Below are positions 7,926 through 16,059 of a stretch of 37,757 nucleotides of DNA, piece by piece; position 1 is the stretch's first letter; every line of letters starts with the position of its first letter. Made by a program: the position numbers and the translations under genes. Origin of the DNA: Rickettsiales bacterium (GTDB lineage Bacteria > Bacteroidota > Bacteroidia > Cytophagales > Cyclobacteriaceae); NCBI GenBank assembly GCA_002729235.1, contig PBTY01000044.1:1-37757 (forward strand), written 5' to 3'. The notes below the pieces were generated by a model, which searched no databases, had not been told where the DNA came from, and worked only from the letters and a program-made list of their open reading frames with translations.

Positions 7926-8846
7926 TTATAACAAACCGTTAGTTTTCTTTACTGCATCAGCACTTTCTGTAAGCTTTGCTTTTTCAGCATCGTCTAGTGC
8001 GATCTCAACGATTTTCTCGATACCATTGGCTCCAATAACACATGGCACACCAATGCAGATATCACTAAGTCCGTATTCACCATCTAAAAATGCTGAGCAA
8101 GGGAACATTTTCTTGGTATCACAAGCGATTGCCTGAACCATAGCCGACACAGCTGCTCCAGGAGCATACCATGCAGAAGTTCCAAGAAGTTTAGTCAATG
8201 TAGCACCACCAACTTTAGTTTCTTCTCTAACATAAGTCAATTGATCATCCGACAAGAACTCTGTAACAGGCACACTATTTCTAGTAGCCAATCTTGTCAA
8301 TGGAATCATACCAGTATCACTGTGACCACCGATTACCATACCGTCTACATCAGATTGAGGACAACCCAGTGCTTCAGCTAATCTATACTTGAAACGAGCA
8401 GAGTCTAGCGCTCCACCCATACCGATGATTCTGTTTTTTGGAAGACCTGTTGCTTTGTGAGCAAGGTAAGTCATTGTATCCATTGGGTTAGAAACCACAA
8501 TGATGATCACATTCGGAGAATGCTTAATCAAGTTTTCTGCTACTGATTTTACAATACCAGCATTGGTCGAGATTAGCTCTTCACGTGTCATACCAGGTTT
8601 TCTAGGAATACCTGAAGTAATCACCGCAACATCACTATCGGCCGTTTTAGAGTAATCATTGGTAGTTCCTGTGATTTTGGTATCAAAGCTGTTCAAGGAA
8701 GCAGTTTGCATAAGGTCCATTGCCTTACCCTCTGCGAATCCTTCTTTGATATCAATTAGAACTACTTCTGAAGCGAAATCTTTGATCGCGATGTATTCAG
8801 CACAGCTCGCACCTACAGCACCTGCGCCAACAACCGTTACTTTCAT
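7926..8846 (-). CDS. mdh: Malate dehydrogenase (LDH-like type)
   Basis: A 306-residue NAD-dependent malate dehydrogenase of the lactate-dehydrogenase-like class, interconverting malate and oxaloacetate in the TCA cycle. The Rossmann motif GAGAVGASCAEY covers residues 7-18, with Asp32 placed to bind the NAD ribose. The substrate-binding arginines are Arg82 and Arg88 in IPRKPGMTRE, plus Arg151. Asn120 is in VVSNPMD, and the Asp148 / His175 proton relay lies in GGALDSAR and GGHSDTGM. The arginine at the specificity loop fits malate rather than lactate. It has its own consensus promoter 38-68 nt upstream and a strong terminator downstream, so it is monocistronic although it lies in line with the tilS unit. 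Confidence 0.97.
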   Translation of the reverse strand: MKVTVVGAGAVGASCAEYIAIKDFASEVVLIDIKEGFAEGKAMDLMQTASLNSFDTKITGTTNDYSKTADSDVAVITSGIPRKPGMTREELISTNAGIVKSVAENLIKHSPNVIIIVVSNPMDTMTYLAHKATGLPKNRIIGMGGALDSARFKYRLAEALGCPQSDVDGMVIGGHSDTGMIPLTRLATRNSVPVTEFLSDDQLTYVREETKVGGATLTKLLGTSAWYAPGAAVSAMVQAIACDTKKMFPCSAFLDGEYGLSDICIGVPCVIGANGIEKIVEIALDDAEKAKLTESADAVKKTNGLL

Positions 8847-8883
8847 CTATTTTAAGGATTTGGATGAGAAAAATTTGTCCCGC

Positions 8884-8914
8884 CAAAGCTACTATCCAAA
8901 GCCACAAAAGCAAA
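8884..8914 (-). promoter_or_regulatory. Consensus Bacteroidota promoter of mdh
   Basis: On the minus strand TTTG (8911-8914) is followed after 19 nt by TAGCTTTG (8884-8891), an exact match to the TTTG / TAnnTTTG promoter form used by the primary sigma factor of this phylum. The -7 box is 37 nt from the mdh ATG. The -33 end overlaps a 10-bp palindrome CAAAGCTTTG (8911-8920). Confidence 0.8.
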
Positions 8915-8924
8915 GCTTTGACGA

Positions 8925-9452
8925 CTAAAGCTTTAACTCATTATAGACAGTATTTAAATCGAAGAATCCAAGAGAGCTTTTATAGGTCTGAAACAAGTTA
9001 CTGGTGTACTCATTGTACTGTTCAGCAAAGGCTGTCATGATTTTGGCGCGTACCTCTGGGTGATTATTCATCACCTCCATGATATTCGCTTTTGGTATGA
9101 CATAGATTTCAGCCTCTTCTGTTTTGACTATTGCCGTATAAAGCCTCTTGGTTCCAGAGATAAAGGCATTGTCACCAAAAAGCTTTCCAGCACGAAGAGT
9201 CATCAACTTCTCGAAACCATCTTTCAAGTCAATATTCAAAGTGACAATACCGCTTTTTACAATGTAAATAGCCTGACTTGGATCTTTGGTGAAGAAGACA
9301 ACCTCGTTCGCACGGTATTTCCGATTGTACAAATAAGGGGCAAAATATGATAGTTCACCATTGGTTAGCTTCTCAAAAAAGCGATTCTTCCTAAGAAAAT
9401 TGAAGAGCAATAAGTCGTCTTCTGTGTATTTCTTTTTGAAAAGTCTAAGCAT
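8925..9452 (-). CDS. Cyclic-nucleotide-binding-domain protein without DNA-binding domain
   Basis: With ATG 9452 this is a 175-residue protein. A single cNMP-binding (Crp-like) beta-roll occupies about residues 35-135, including the typical strand-turn pattern VFFTKDPSQAIYIVKSGIV and the phosphate-binding-cassette-like segment LRAGKLFGDNAFISG. The rest is a short helical tail with no recognisable helix-turn-helix, so it is not an ordinary Crp/Fnr repressor or activator. The cassette lacks the arginine that normally contacts cAMP, so ligand binding is uncertain. The start at 9452 overlaps the tilS stop by 8 nt (ATGCTTAG), typical translational coupling; an in-frame ATG at 9467 is the alternative. 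It probably acts as a sensor or effector protein, but no target is evident. Confidence 0.82.
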   Translation of the reverse strand: MLRLFKKKYTEDDLLLFNFLRKNRFFEKLTNGELSYFAPYLYNRKYRANEVVFFTKDPSQAIYIVKSGIVTLNIDLKDGFEKLMTLRAGKLFGDNAFISGTKRLYTAIVKTEEAEIYVIPKANIMEVMNNHPEVRAKIMTAFAEQYNEYTSNLFQTYKSSLGFFDLNTVYNELKL

Positions 9453-10767
9453 TGGGTAAAAATTCAATTTTCAACATGGCTTTTGTCTCTGAAGTTACTT
9501 TGAACCGTTCATCTGTTCGATGACCAATTAGCCACATTATTTCTTTCTCAGACTCCAGAATCAATACCTGCTGTTTCAATGTTACGGGAATTTTGGAATC
9601 AATCATAAAATCACTGACCTTTTTTTTGCCCGTCATTCCAAAGGGCTGAAAGACATCTCCCTGTACCCAATTTCTCACAACTAATGGCCACTGAATTCGA
9701 TCTAAATCAAAATAAGCCTCATTCTTTACAAACTGAGCTGGAAGTGCACTTCCAATGAACTTTCTCCAGATAATTTTTCCATTTCCCAACTTGCGCTCGC
9801 CCACCTCCTCGGTTAGATACACCACATCATTATTGCTTGATGGCTTTGCTGTGATGACCAATCGATCACGATCCAAATTGATCCGATGAGCATTGGTATT
9901 AAACATTGCCCCTACGCTCCTGTTCAGGATAGCTTCATGGATATCTTTAGCATTCTTGTAAGACACCTCGAATTTCTTTAGTAACTCTGACAGCAAAACC
10001 AGCGATTTCAAATCATCATTAACCCAGTCAATCATCAATTCCTGGTGTGTTTCATGATCAGCAATACCATGCTGGGCTAACTCGTTCGTTGTTATTTGAG
10101 CTACTCCTTTGAGTCGATCTACAGAATCTTGAAAGGTAGATTCGAGATTTGGATTGATTTTTTTCAATTCAGGTATCACCACATTCCTAATGCGATTGCG
10201 TTGATAATCATTCTTTGCATTGCTTGAATCTTCTCGCCAGACTATCTCATTTGATTTGGCGAATTCATATATCTCATCTTTTGAAGCAAAAAGGATAGGT
10301 CTTATAATATGATTATCCAAAATTGGAGCAATTCCTGTCAATCCAAAAATTCCCGTTCCTTTAGTGAGATTTAATATAACCGTCTCCAGGTTATCATCGG
10401 CATTGTGAGCCGTCGCAATTTTAGTATATCCAAATTGGTCTTTTAATCTTGAGAAAAACTGATATCGGATAGTCCTTGCCACCATCTGAATGGATTCTCC
10501 AATATCATATTCTTCAGGACTGACTTCTCTTAAGTGAAAACTGACTTCACTATCGTTGCACCATTTTTCCACAAGCGCTTGATCCTGGATAGAATCCTCT
10601 CCACGCAGATGATAGTTGACATGAGCCACACCTATCTGGCAGTCCAATTGATTTATCAATGACAATAACACCATAGAATCCACTCCTCCGCTCACAGCTA
10701 CAAGAACCTTATCGGTCGGCTCCAGCATTCGATTGGATTTAATAAATGTTAAAAATTGATTGAACAT
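9445..10767 (-). CDS. tilS: tRNA(Ile)-lysidine synthase
   Basis: A 440-residue protein that attaches lysine to cytidine 34 of the CAU-anticodon tRNA-Ile so that it reads AUA. The N-terminal PP-loop ATPase motif SGGVDSM is at residues 26-32, followed by HVNYHLRGEDS and TAHNADDNLET, which are standard for TilS. The C-terminal part contains the TilS substrate-binding regions, with VRNWVQGDVFQPFGMTGKKK followed by VSDFMIDSKIP. Length is normal. It is the first gene of a minus-strand unit whose second gene, the cNMP-binding protein, overlaps its stop codon. It is divergent from the envelope operon with 49 bp between start codons, so the two promoters must overlap closely. Confidence 0.96.
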   Translation of the reverse strand: MFNQFLTFIKSNRMLEPTDKVLVAVSGGVDSMVLLSLINQLDCQIGVAHVNYHLRGEDSIQDQALVEKWCNDSEVSFHLREVSPEEYDIGESIQMVARTIRYQFFSRLKDQFGYTKIATAHNADDNLETVILNLTKGTGIFGLTGIAPILDNHIIRPILFASKDEIYEFAKSNEIVWREDSSNAKNDYQRNRIRNVVIPELKKINPNLESTFQDSVDRLKGVAQITTNELAQHGIADHETHQELMIDWVNDDLKSLVLLSELLKKFEVSYKNAKDIHEAILNRSVGAMFNTNAHRINLDRDRLVITAKPSSNNDVVYLTEEVGERKLGNGKIIWRKFIGSALPAQFVKNEAYFDLDRIQWPLVVRNWVQGDVFQPFGMTGKKKVSDFMIDSKIPVTLKQQVLILESEKEIMWLIGHRTDERFKVTSETKAMLKIEFLPNA

Positions 10768-10780
10768 ATACTAATAGGAG

Positions 10781-10808
10781 TTGCAATCGTTGATAAATAT
10801 TAGCTTTG
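10781..10808 (+). promoter_or_regulatory. Consensus promoter of the ostA-bamD-rpoZ-coaBC-porD-recN operon
   Basis: TTG (10781-10783) and TAGCTTTG (10801-10808) are 17 nt apart and match the Bacteroidota -33 / -7 consensus exactly. Transcription would start about 10815, directly in front of the ATG at 10817, giving a nearly leaderless mRNA. Confidence 0.78.
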
Positions 10809-10816
10809 CAGCCTTA

Positions 10817-12559
10817 ATGTCGAAAACACTACAATATTATACATTCCTGATCATCTTGCTGATGGCTTCATCTATGGCTCATGCCCAAAAAAAGGGTAAG
10901 CGAATAAAGTATGATGCCAACAGAAGTCCTGAAGGATATATGCAGTTCAATAAAACTGCTGAGGGAGAATCGTATCGAGTGTTGGTAAATGACATACTTT
11001 TCACGCAGGAAGAGACAGAGGTATACTGTGATAGTACCATTTTCTTCCCGAAAAGAAACCTCATGGAAGCCTACTTCAACATCAAAATTGTTGATGATCC
11101 AGCTGTGATTACATCTGATGAATTGATCTATGAAGGAGATCTTAGGATAGCAAGGCTTAGAAAAAATGTAATCTACAAAGAAGATGAACGTAGGCTCTAT
11201 ACAGAATTCCTCGACTATGATTTAGATGGAGAAATAGCCCACTACTTCAATGGTGGAAAGTTGATAGATTCCACCAACACACTAACAAGTCGCTCTGGGT
11301 ACTATTTTTCTAAAGACAGCTATGCTCAATTCTACAAAAATGTAGTTCTTGTGGCGCCAGATTTCACATTAAAAACAGACACCTTAAAGTACAACACGGT
11401 CACCAAGGTAGCGTATACCTACGGTCCTACCGAAATCATCGACAATGAGGGAACAACTCTGCATGCAAAAGGCGGAGAATTCAGAACAGAATATGACGAA
11501 TCAGACTTCATTGATGGTGATATAGAGACTGAGGATTATTACTTGTATGGTGACGAACTGTATTTTGATGATCAGGACCGGTACTACAAAGCCATCAGCA
11601 ATGTAAAAATGACTGCCAAAAATAATGACCTAATCATTATAGGTGACGAAGGTTTTTACGATCGTAAAAATGGTATAAGCAAGGTTTTTGGCAGACCAGT
11701 AATGAAGCGTATCATGGATACTGATACACTTTACCTTACAGCAGATACCTTGGTGGCTATAGAGAGCAATTATGATTCTGCGAAAAGAGTACTAGCCTAT
11801 TCGAATATCAAAGTGTTTCAATCAAGTCTTCAAGGAAAAGCCGATTCGATGGCTTATTTCATTAGTGACTCTTTGTTAGTGTTCTACAATGACCCAATCA
11901 TGTGGAATAACCAAAATCAAATTACTGCAGATACTATCAGTTTAGAAATTAGAAATGAAGAGTTGCACAAAATGAATCTGATGAACAATTCATTTGTGGT
12001 TTCAGAAGATACCATTCTGAATTACAACCAAATCTCCGGTATTGAAATGGTCGCGTACTTCGCGGATAATGAAATTGACCACATAGATGTAAATAGAAAC
12101 GGAGAGATACTTTATTATGCTCTGGAAGAGGGTGACTCTATTTTGATGGGCATGAACAAAATATATTGTGCATCCATGCGCATAAGGTTCAGTGAGCAAA
12201 AGCTTTCCAGTTTTTCAGTGTACACCAAACCAGAAGCCAAATTCATTCCTCCTCATGAACTAAATGATGATGTAAAATACCTGGCAGGTTTTGAATGGCG
12301 TGAATCGGAACGTCCAGAGTTGTATGACGTGGCCTATTATCTAAATCCCGAATATGATCCAGCAATGGACACAATTACAACCGCTGAAACACAAGAAAAA
12401 GATAGAACAGAGGATCAAAATGTGCCACGAAATTTACCTCCATCCGTGAGGCAACGAATAGAACAAAACGAAAATAAGGATAAACAAGCTTTACCACCTT
12501 CTCGCAAAAGAGTTCCTACTACAAAAAAGGATGGAATTAAAAGTGATGGTGGAAAATGA
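10817..12559 (+). CDS. OstA-like LPS-transport family protein
   Basis: With ATG 10817 the protein is 580 residues, starting with a signal peptide (MSKTLQYYTFLIILLMASS, cleavage near AHAQ). The rest is repeated beta-strand units of the OstA / LptA type, with recurrent DTLYLTADTL, GDEGFYDRK and ADSMAYF-like rungs. This is the beta-jellyroll expected of a periplasmic bridge that carries lipopolysaccharide to the outer membrane. A longer frame beginning at TTG 10781 is unlikely because that TTG is the -33 promoter element and the -7 box would lie inside the gene. The C-terminal 60 residues are a charged, proline-rich tail, probably disordered. It heads the operon and overlaps the following frame at ATGA. 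The assignment is family-level; it could have a Bacteroidota-specific role. Confidence 0.85.
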   Translation: MSKTLQYYTFLIILLMASSMAHAQKKGKRIKYDANRSPEGYMQFNKTAEGESYRVLVNDILFTQEETEVYCDSTIFFPKRNLMEAYFNIKIVDDPAVITSDELIYEGDLRIARLRKNVIYKEDERRLYTEFLDYDLDGEIAHYFNGGKLIDSTNTLTSRSGYYFSKDSYAQFYKNVVLVAPDFTLKTDTLKYNTVTKVAYTYGPTEIIDNEGTTLHAKGGEFRTEYDESDFIDGDIETEDYYLYGDELYFDDQDRYYKAISNVKMTAKNNDLIIIGDEGFYDRKNGISKVFGRPVMKRIMDTDTLYLTADTLVAIESNYDSAKRVLAYSNIKVFQSSLQGKADSMAYFISDSLLVFYNDPIMWNNQNQITADTISLEIRNEELHKMNLMNNSFVVSEDTILNYNQISGIEMVAYFADNEIDHIDVNRNGEILYYALEEGDSILMGMNKIYCASMRIRFSEQKLSSFSVYTKPEAKFIPPHELNDDVKYLAGFEWRESERPELYDVAYYLNPEYDPAMDTITTAETQEKDRTEDQNVPRNLPPSVRQRIEQNENKDKQALPPSRKRVPTTKKDGIKSDGGK

Positions 12560-12594
12560 TCAGATCGCCTAAGTTTGTGGTTAGAAAGAAAGAT

Positions 12595-13416
12595 ATGAGC
12601 AGAATAGTTAAACATACGGTATTTATTTTATTAGCTGTAGGCAGTATTTCGTGTACGAAATTCAGAAAGCTTCAAAAAAGTACCGATTGGAAGCTGAAGT
12701 ATGAGGCAGCCCTGGAATACTATGAAAATAAAGATTATTATCGATCTGGTACGCTTCTAGAAGAAATACTACCGATCATCAGAGGAACTGAGGAAGCTGA
12801 AAAAGCAAATTTCATATACGCATATACTTATTTCTATCAGCGACAATACATTCTTGCGGCCCACTATTTCAAAACATTCACTGAGGTATATGGTAGAAGT
12901 GAATACGTGGAAGAGGCAGCGTATATGAATGCCTATTCCACCTATCAACAGTCTCCGGAACCTAGTTTAGATCAAACAAGTACATATGAGGCTATCACAG
13001 CACTTCAATTGTTCCTTAACAGATACCCAAATAGCAAATACTTCGAAGAGGCAGAAGGGCTCATCGACGAACTTCAGGTAAAACTGGAAACCAAGGCCTA
13101 TGACAATGCAAAGCTTTACTTTAAGCTTCAGCGCTTCAAGGCGGCATTGATAGCATTTGATAATTTTGCTAAGGATTATCCTGACTCAAAATTCAATCCT
13201 GAGCTGGCTTATCTAGCGGTACAAACGTCATTTGATTTAGCTGAGGTGAGCTTCCGTGACAAACAAGAGGAAAGATATCGTGATGCGGTAGAGCGCTATG
13301 AGAAAATGGTAGACAGATATCCCAATAGTCCATACTTGCGCGAAGGAGAAAAAATTTATGTGGAAAGCATGAAAGAATTAGCTACCTTTGCCGATCAAAA
13401 TAACACGAATCAATAA
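12595..13416 (+). CDS. bamD: Outer membrane assembly lipoprotein BamD
   Basis: A 273-residue lipoprotein with tetratricopeptide repeats, part of the BAM complex that folds beta-barrel proteins into the outer membrane. From ATG 12595 the signal peptide is MSRIVKHTVFILLAVGSISC, with the lipidated cysteine at residue 20. TPR-like helices follow, with features such as YYENKDYYRSGTLLEEILP, FLNRYPNSKYFEEAEGLIDE and FAKDYPDSKF, the repeated (R/D)YP(N/D)S pattern being typical of BamD. An in-frame ATG at 12556 overlaps the upstream stop as ATGA and may serve for coupling, but it would add 13 charged residues before an otherwise ideal lipoprotein signal. Both starts are possible. It lies between the OstA-like gene and rpoZ in the conserved order of the phylum. 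Confidence 0.9.
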   Translation: MSRIVKHTVFILLAVGSISCTKFRKLQKSTDWKLKYEAALEYYENKDYYRSGTLLEEILPIIRGTEEAEKANFIYAYTYFYQRQYILAAHYFKTFTEVYGRSEYVEEAAYMNAYSTYQQSPEPSLDQTSTYEAITALQLFLNRYPNSKYFEEAEGLIDELQVKLETKAYDNAKLYFKLQRFKAALIAFDNFAKDYPDSKFNPELAYLAVQTSFDLAEVSFRDKQEERYRDAVERYEKMVDRYPNSPYLREGEKIYVESMKELATFADQNNTNQ

Positions 13417-13421
13417 AGGAC

Positions 13422-13730
13422 ATGGCAGTAAACGCGTCTATTATCACAAGAGATAACGAAAAAATTGCTGAACCAAGTGGCAACATCTACGAATCTATCG
13501 TAGTAATTGGTAAAAGAGCAAGACAGATTGCGGCTCAGCAAAAAGAGGAATTGAATTCAAAACTTGCTGAATTTGCTTCTTCTGTTGACAATCTTGAGGA
13601 GATTTTCGAAAACAGAGAGCAAATTGAGATTTCGAAATTCTACGAAAGAATGCCTAAGCCATCTACAGTAGCTATTGATGAGTTTGTAGAAGGAAAAGTA
13701 TCTTTCAGAACACCTGAAGAAGAAGCTTAA
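13422..13730 (+). CDS. rpoZ: DNA-directed RNA polymerase omega subunit (RpoZ/Rpb6-like)
   Basis: A 102-residue protein resembling the Bacteroidota form of RNA polymerase omega. The conserved core NIYESIVVIGKRARQIA at about residues 21-37 corresponds to the Rpb6/omega motif for contact with the beta-prime subunit, and the C-terminal part is acidic. It starts 5 nt after bamD, preceded by AAAGGA, and ends 10 nt before coaBC, so it is clearly within the same operon. The rpoZ-coaBC pairing is a widespread arrangement, which supports the call. Confidence 0.9.
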   Translation: MAVNASIITRDNEKIAEPSGNIYESIVVIGKRARQIAAQQKEELNSKLAEFASSVDNLEEIFENREQIEISKFYERMPKPSTVAIDEFVEGKVSFRTPEEEA

Positions 13731-13740
13731 AATACCAGCA

Positions 13741-14940
13741 ATGCTGGAAGGAAAAAAAGTATTAGTAGCGGTTTGTGGCTCAATAGCAGCCTACAAAACC
13801 GCTTTTTTTGTGCGTTTACTAATCAAGGCTGGTGCGCACGTCAAAGTGATTATGACAGAAAGTGCCAAGTCCTTTATCACACCACTCACCCTGTCTACTC
13901 TTTCTAAGAATCCGGTCCTTTCATCATTCGAAAAGAATGAATCAGGTGAATGGAACAATCACGTGGACCTTGGTCTGTGGGCCGATCTAATGATAGTTGC
14001 TCCTACAAGTGCCAACACTCTTTCCAAAATGGCCAATGGGGCTTGTGACAATCTGGTGACGGCTGTCTATCTATCTGCCCGCTGTTCCGTGATGGTATGT
14101 CCTGCAATGGATCTGGATATGTATCAGCACCCAGCCACCAGGAAAAACATTCAGACTCTCAGAGACTTTGGCAACATCATTATCGATGCAGAGAATGGTG
14201 AACTAGCCAGTGGACTTAGTGGTGAGGGAAGAATGGCCGAACCAGAACATATTTTTCAATCGGTTGAGGAGTATTTCAGAAGAAGTCAGTCACTTCAAGG
14301 TAAAAAAGTATTGATGACCTCAGGACCTACACACGAGGCGATTGATCCAGTGCGATTTATAGGCAATCACAGCACTGGAAAAATGGGGTCTGCTATTGCA
14401 CAAGAACTAGTCTCTCGTGGTGCTCAGGTACAGTTTGTCTCCGGCCCAACCGGACACTATCCGAAGCATCCGTCTATCCAGGTGACCAAGGTTACATCAG
14501 CGGATGAAATGTTTGAAGCCAGCAAAGCCTATTTTGACGACATGGATATTGCCATTTTTACAGCGGCAGTTGCTGACTATAAACCAAGGAATGTGGCCAA
14601 TACCAAGATCAAAAAGCAAGAAAACGATTTGGATATTGTTTTGGCACCAAATCCAGATATAGCGAAAGAACTCGGCACCCTTAAAAAGGAACAATTTACG
14701 ATAGGCTTTGCTTTGGAAACCGATAAGGAAGAGGACAATGCCTTAGTTAAGCTTAAAAAGAAAAATCTGGATATGATTGTGCTCAACAGCCTTAGAAATG
14801 AAGGTGCAGGGTTTGCACATGACACCAATCAGGTTTCTATTTATGACAAACATAATAATGTGACTCATTTTGAGTTAAAAAGTAAAGCTGAAGTAGCCAA
14901 AGATTTAGTAGACTTGCTTGAAAGGGCTCTCAATGAATAG
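13741..14940 (+). CDS. coaBC: Bifunctional phosphopantothenoylcysteine decarboxylase / phosphopantothenate-cysteine ligase
   Basis: This 399-residue fusion protein carries out two consecutive steps of coenzyme A synthesis in the cytoplasm. The N-terminal CoaC flavoprotein domain (about residues 1-180) shows VAVCGSIAAYK for FMN binding, the active-site His74 in NNHVDL, the PAMD-x-DMY version of the PAMN-x-x-M motif, and the flap ASGLSGEGRMAEP. The CoaB ligase domain (about 187-399) starts with VLMTSGPTHEAIDPVRFI and has FTAAVADYKP and IGFALET. An Asp replaces the usual Asn in PAMN, a substitution to check against homologues. The gene ends inside the start of the PorD-like gene (8-nt overlap). 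Confidence 0.96.
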   Translation: MLEGKKVLVAVCGSIAAYKTAFFVRLLIKAGAHVKVIMTESAKSFITPLTLSTLSKNPVLSSFEKNESGEWNNHVDLGLWADLMIVAPTSANTLSKMANGACDNLVTAVYLSARCSVMVCPAMDLDMYQHPATRKNIQTLRDFGNIIIDAENGELASGLSGEGRMAEPEHIFQSVEEYFRRSQSLQGKKVLMTSGPTHEAIDPVRFIGNHSTGKMGSAIAQELVSRGAQVQFVSGPTGHYPKHPSIQVTKVTSADEMFEASKAYFDDMDIAIFTAAVADYKPRNVANTKIKKQENDLDIVLAPNPDIAKELGTLKKEQFTIGFALETDKEEDNALVKLKKKNLDMIVLNSLRNEGAGFAHDTNQVSIYDKHNNVTHFELKSKAEVAKDLVDLLERALNE

Positions 14941-15835
14941 AATTTCCATACTTTTTATTTTACTGATTGCGACCTCAATTGCCTGGTCTCAGGAATTGAA
15001 TTGTAGAGTGGTGATCAATGCAGAGCAAATCCAAACAACTGAGAGAGGTGTTTTTCAGGACATGGAGACTGCCTTTACTGAATTTTTGAATAATCGGAAA
15101 TGGACGGAAGATGAGTTTGCACGTGATGAGCGGATAGACTGCAATATTATCATCAATTTGGACCCAAATGAGTCTACTCCTGCCTCTGGAAGATGGGGTG
15201 CTGCAGTTACCATAATTACCTCTAGACCGGTATACCACACAGATTACCCTACTGTTGTTTTTAATTTCGCGGATCGGGACTTTCAGTTCGAATACCTGCA
15301 ATCTCAGCCTTTGATATTCAATGAAAACGTCTTTTCTAATAATATTACTTCTCTTCTCGCATATTATGCCTACACCATCATTGGTATGGATTATGACACT
15401 TTTTCAGAACTAGGCGGAACTAAATACTTTCAAATAGCTAACCAAATTGTATCCAACGCTCAAAACTCCAACTATCAAGGTTGGTCTCAGTTCAATAGTG
15501 TTCGGAATAGGTATTGGCTAAGTGAAAATCTGTTGAGCAGCAACTTTGAACCTATTCGGAAGTCTTATTATGACTATCACAGAAATGGTCTGGATATATT
15601 TATCGATCAACCTGATTCTGCTAGAATGAATATCCTGGAAGGGCTCAAAGGATTGCAAAGAGCGAACCAATCCAGACCAAGATCAATAATCACTATTAGT
15701 TTTTTGGATGCTAAAGCTGATGAATTGGTGCAGATATTTAAGCAAGGCAAGCCAAATGAGAAAAAACAAGCTTTCGATATTTTGGTGAAAGTAGACCCTA
15801 GCCGCACTGACACCTTTAAAAAAATACTCGAATAG
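14933..15835 (+). CDS. porD: DUF4835 family protein, PorD-like T9SS component
   Basis: With ATG 14933 the protein is 300 residues and starts with a clean signal peptide (MNRISILFILLIATSIAWSQ). The conserved DUF4835 features are ELNCRVVINAEQIQ right after cleavage, YPTVVFNFADRDFQFEY (about residues 103-119) and LLAYYAYTIIGMDYDTFSELGG (about 144-165). Proteins of this family are named PorD, a type IX secretion system component, in Bacteroidota annotation; the mechanism is not well established. A TTG 15 nt further upstream leaves a longer frame but would spoil the signal peptide. Position between coaBC and recN is conserved in the phylum. Its presence is consistent with the two T9SS-tailed cargo proteins later in the window. 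Confidence 0.85.
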   Translation: MNRISILFILLIATSIAWSQELNCRVVINAEQIQTTERGVFQDMETAFTEFLNNRKWTEDEFARDERIDCNIIINLDPNESTPASGRWGAAVTIITSRPVYHTDYPTVVFNFADRDFQFEYLQSQPLIFNENVFSNNITSLLAYYAYTIIGMDYDTFSELGGTKYFQIANQIVSNAQNSNYQGWSQFNSVRNRYWLSENLLSSNFEPIRKSYYDYHRNGLDIFIDQPDSARMNILEGLKGLQRANQSRPRSIITISFLDAKADELVQIFKQGKPNEKKQAFDILVKVDPSRTDTFKKILE

Positions 15836-16059
15836 TGTCCAAAAAACAGGTTAAGTACGAATTGGAGCAATTAAGCTCATTAATTGATGGAGACGTCACC
15901 GTCAGCTTTATTCTGAAAAACAATTCCGTTTATTTAGCTAAGCCTCTTTCTATCAAATCAGATCAAGTAAAAATTAAGAATACTAAGGGTCATATATTAG
16001 ATTTGCCGATAACTCAAATCGAAGAGATTTGGGGAGAAGAAAAGGCTACTAATTCATGA
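15835..16059 (+). CDS. Small hypothetical protein, possible Sm-like beta-barrel
   Basis: A 74-residue soluble protein starting at GTG 15835, whose G is the last base of the upstream stop codon (TAGTG). It ends with an ATGA overlap into recN. The sequence alternates short beta-strand-like stretches (VTVSFILKNNSVYLAKPL, DQVKIKNTKG, HILDLPITQIEEIW), which is the pattern of a small SH3/Sm-like barrel. I do not recognise a named family, and the Sm resemblance is by pattern only. Tight overlap on both sides in a conserved operon argues that it is a real, translationally coupled gene. No signal peptide or membrane segment is present. Confidence 0.7.
   Translation: MSKKQVKYELEQLSSLIDGDVTVSFILKNNSVYLAKPLSIKSDQVKIKNTKGHILDLPITQIEEIWGEEKATNS

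Noticed and set aside
8659-8928. 89-codon plus-strand frame antisense to mdh and its promoter
   Set aside because: Overlaps catalytic-domain coding sequence and a consensus mdh promoter on the other strand; no motif.
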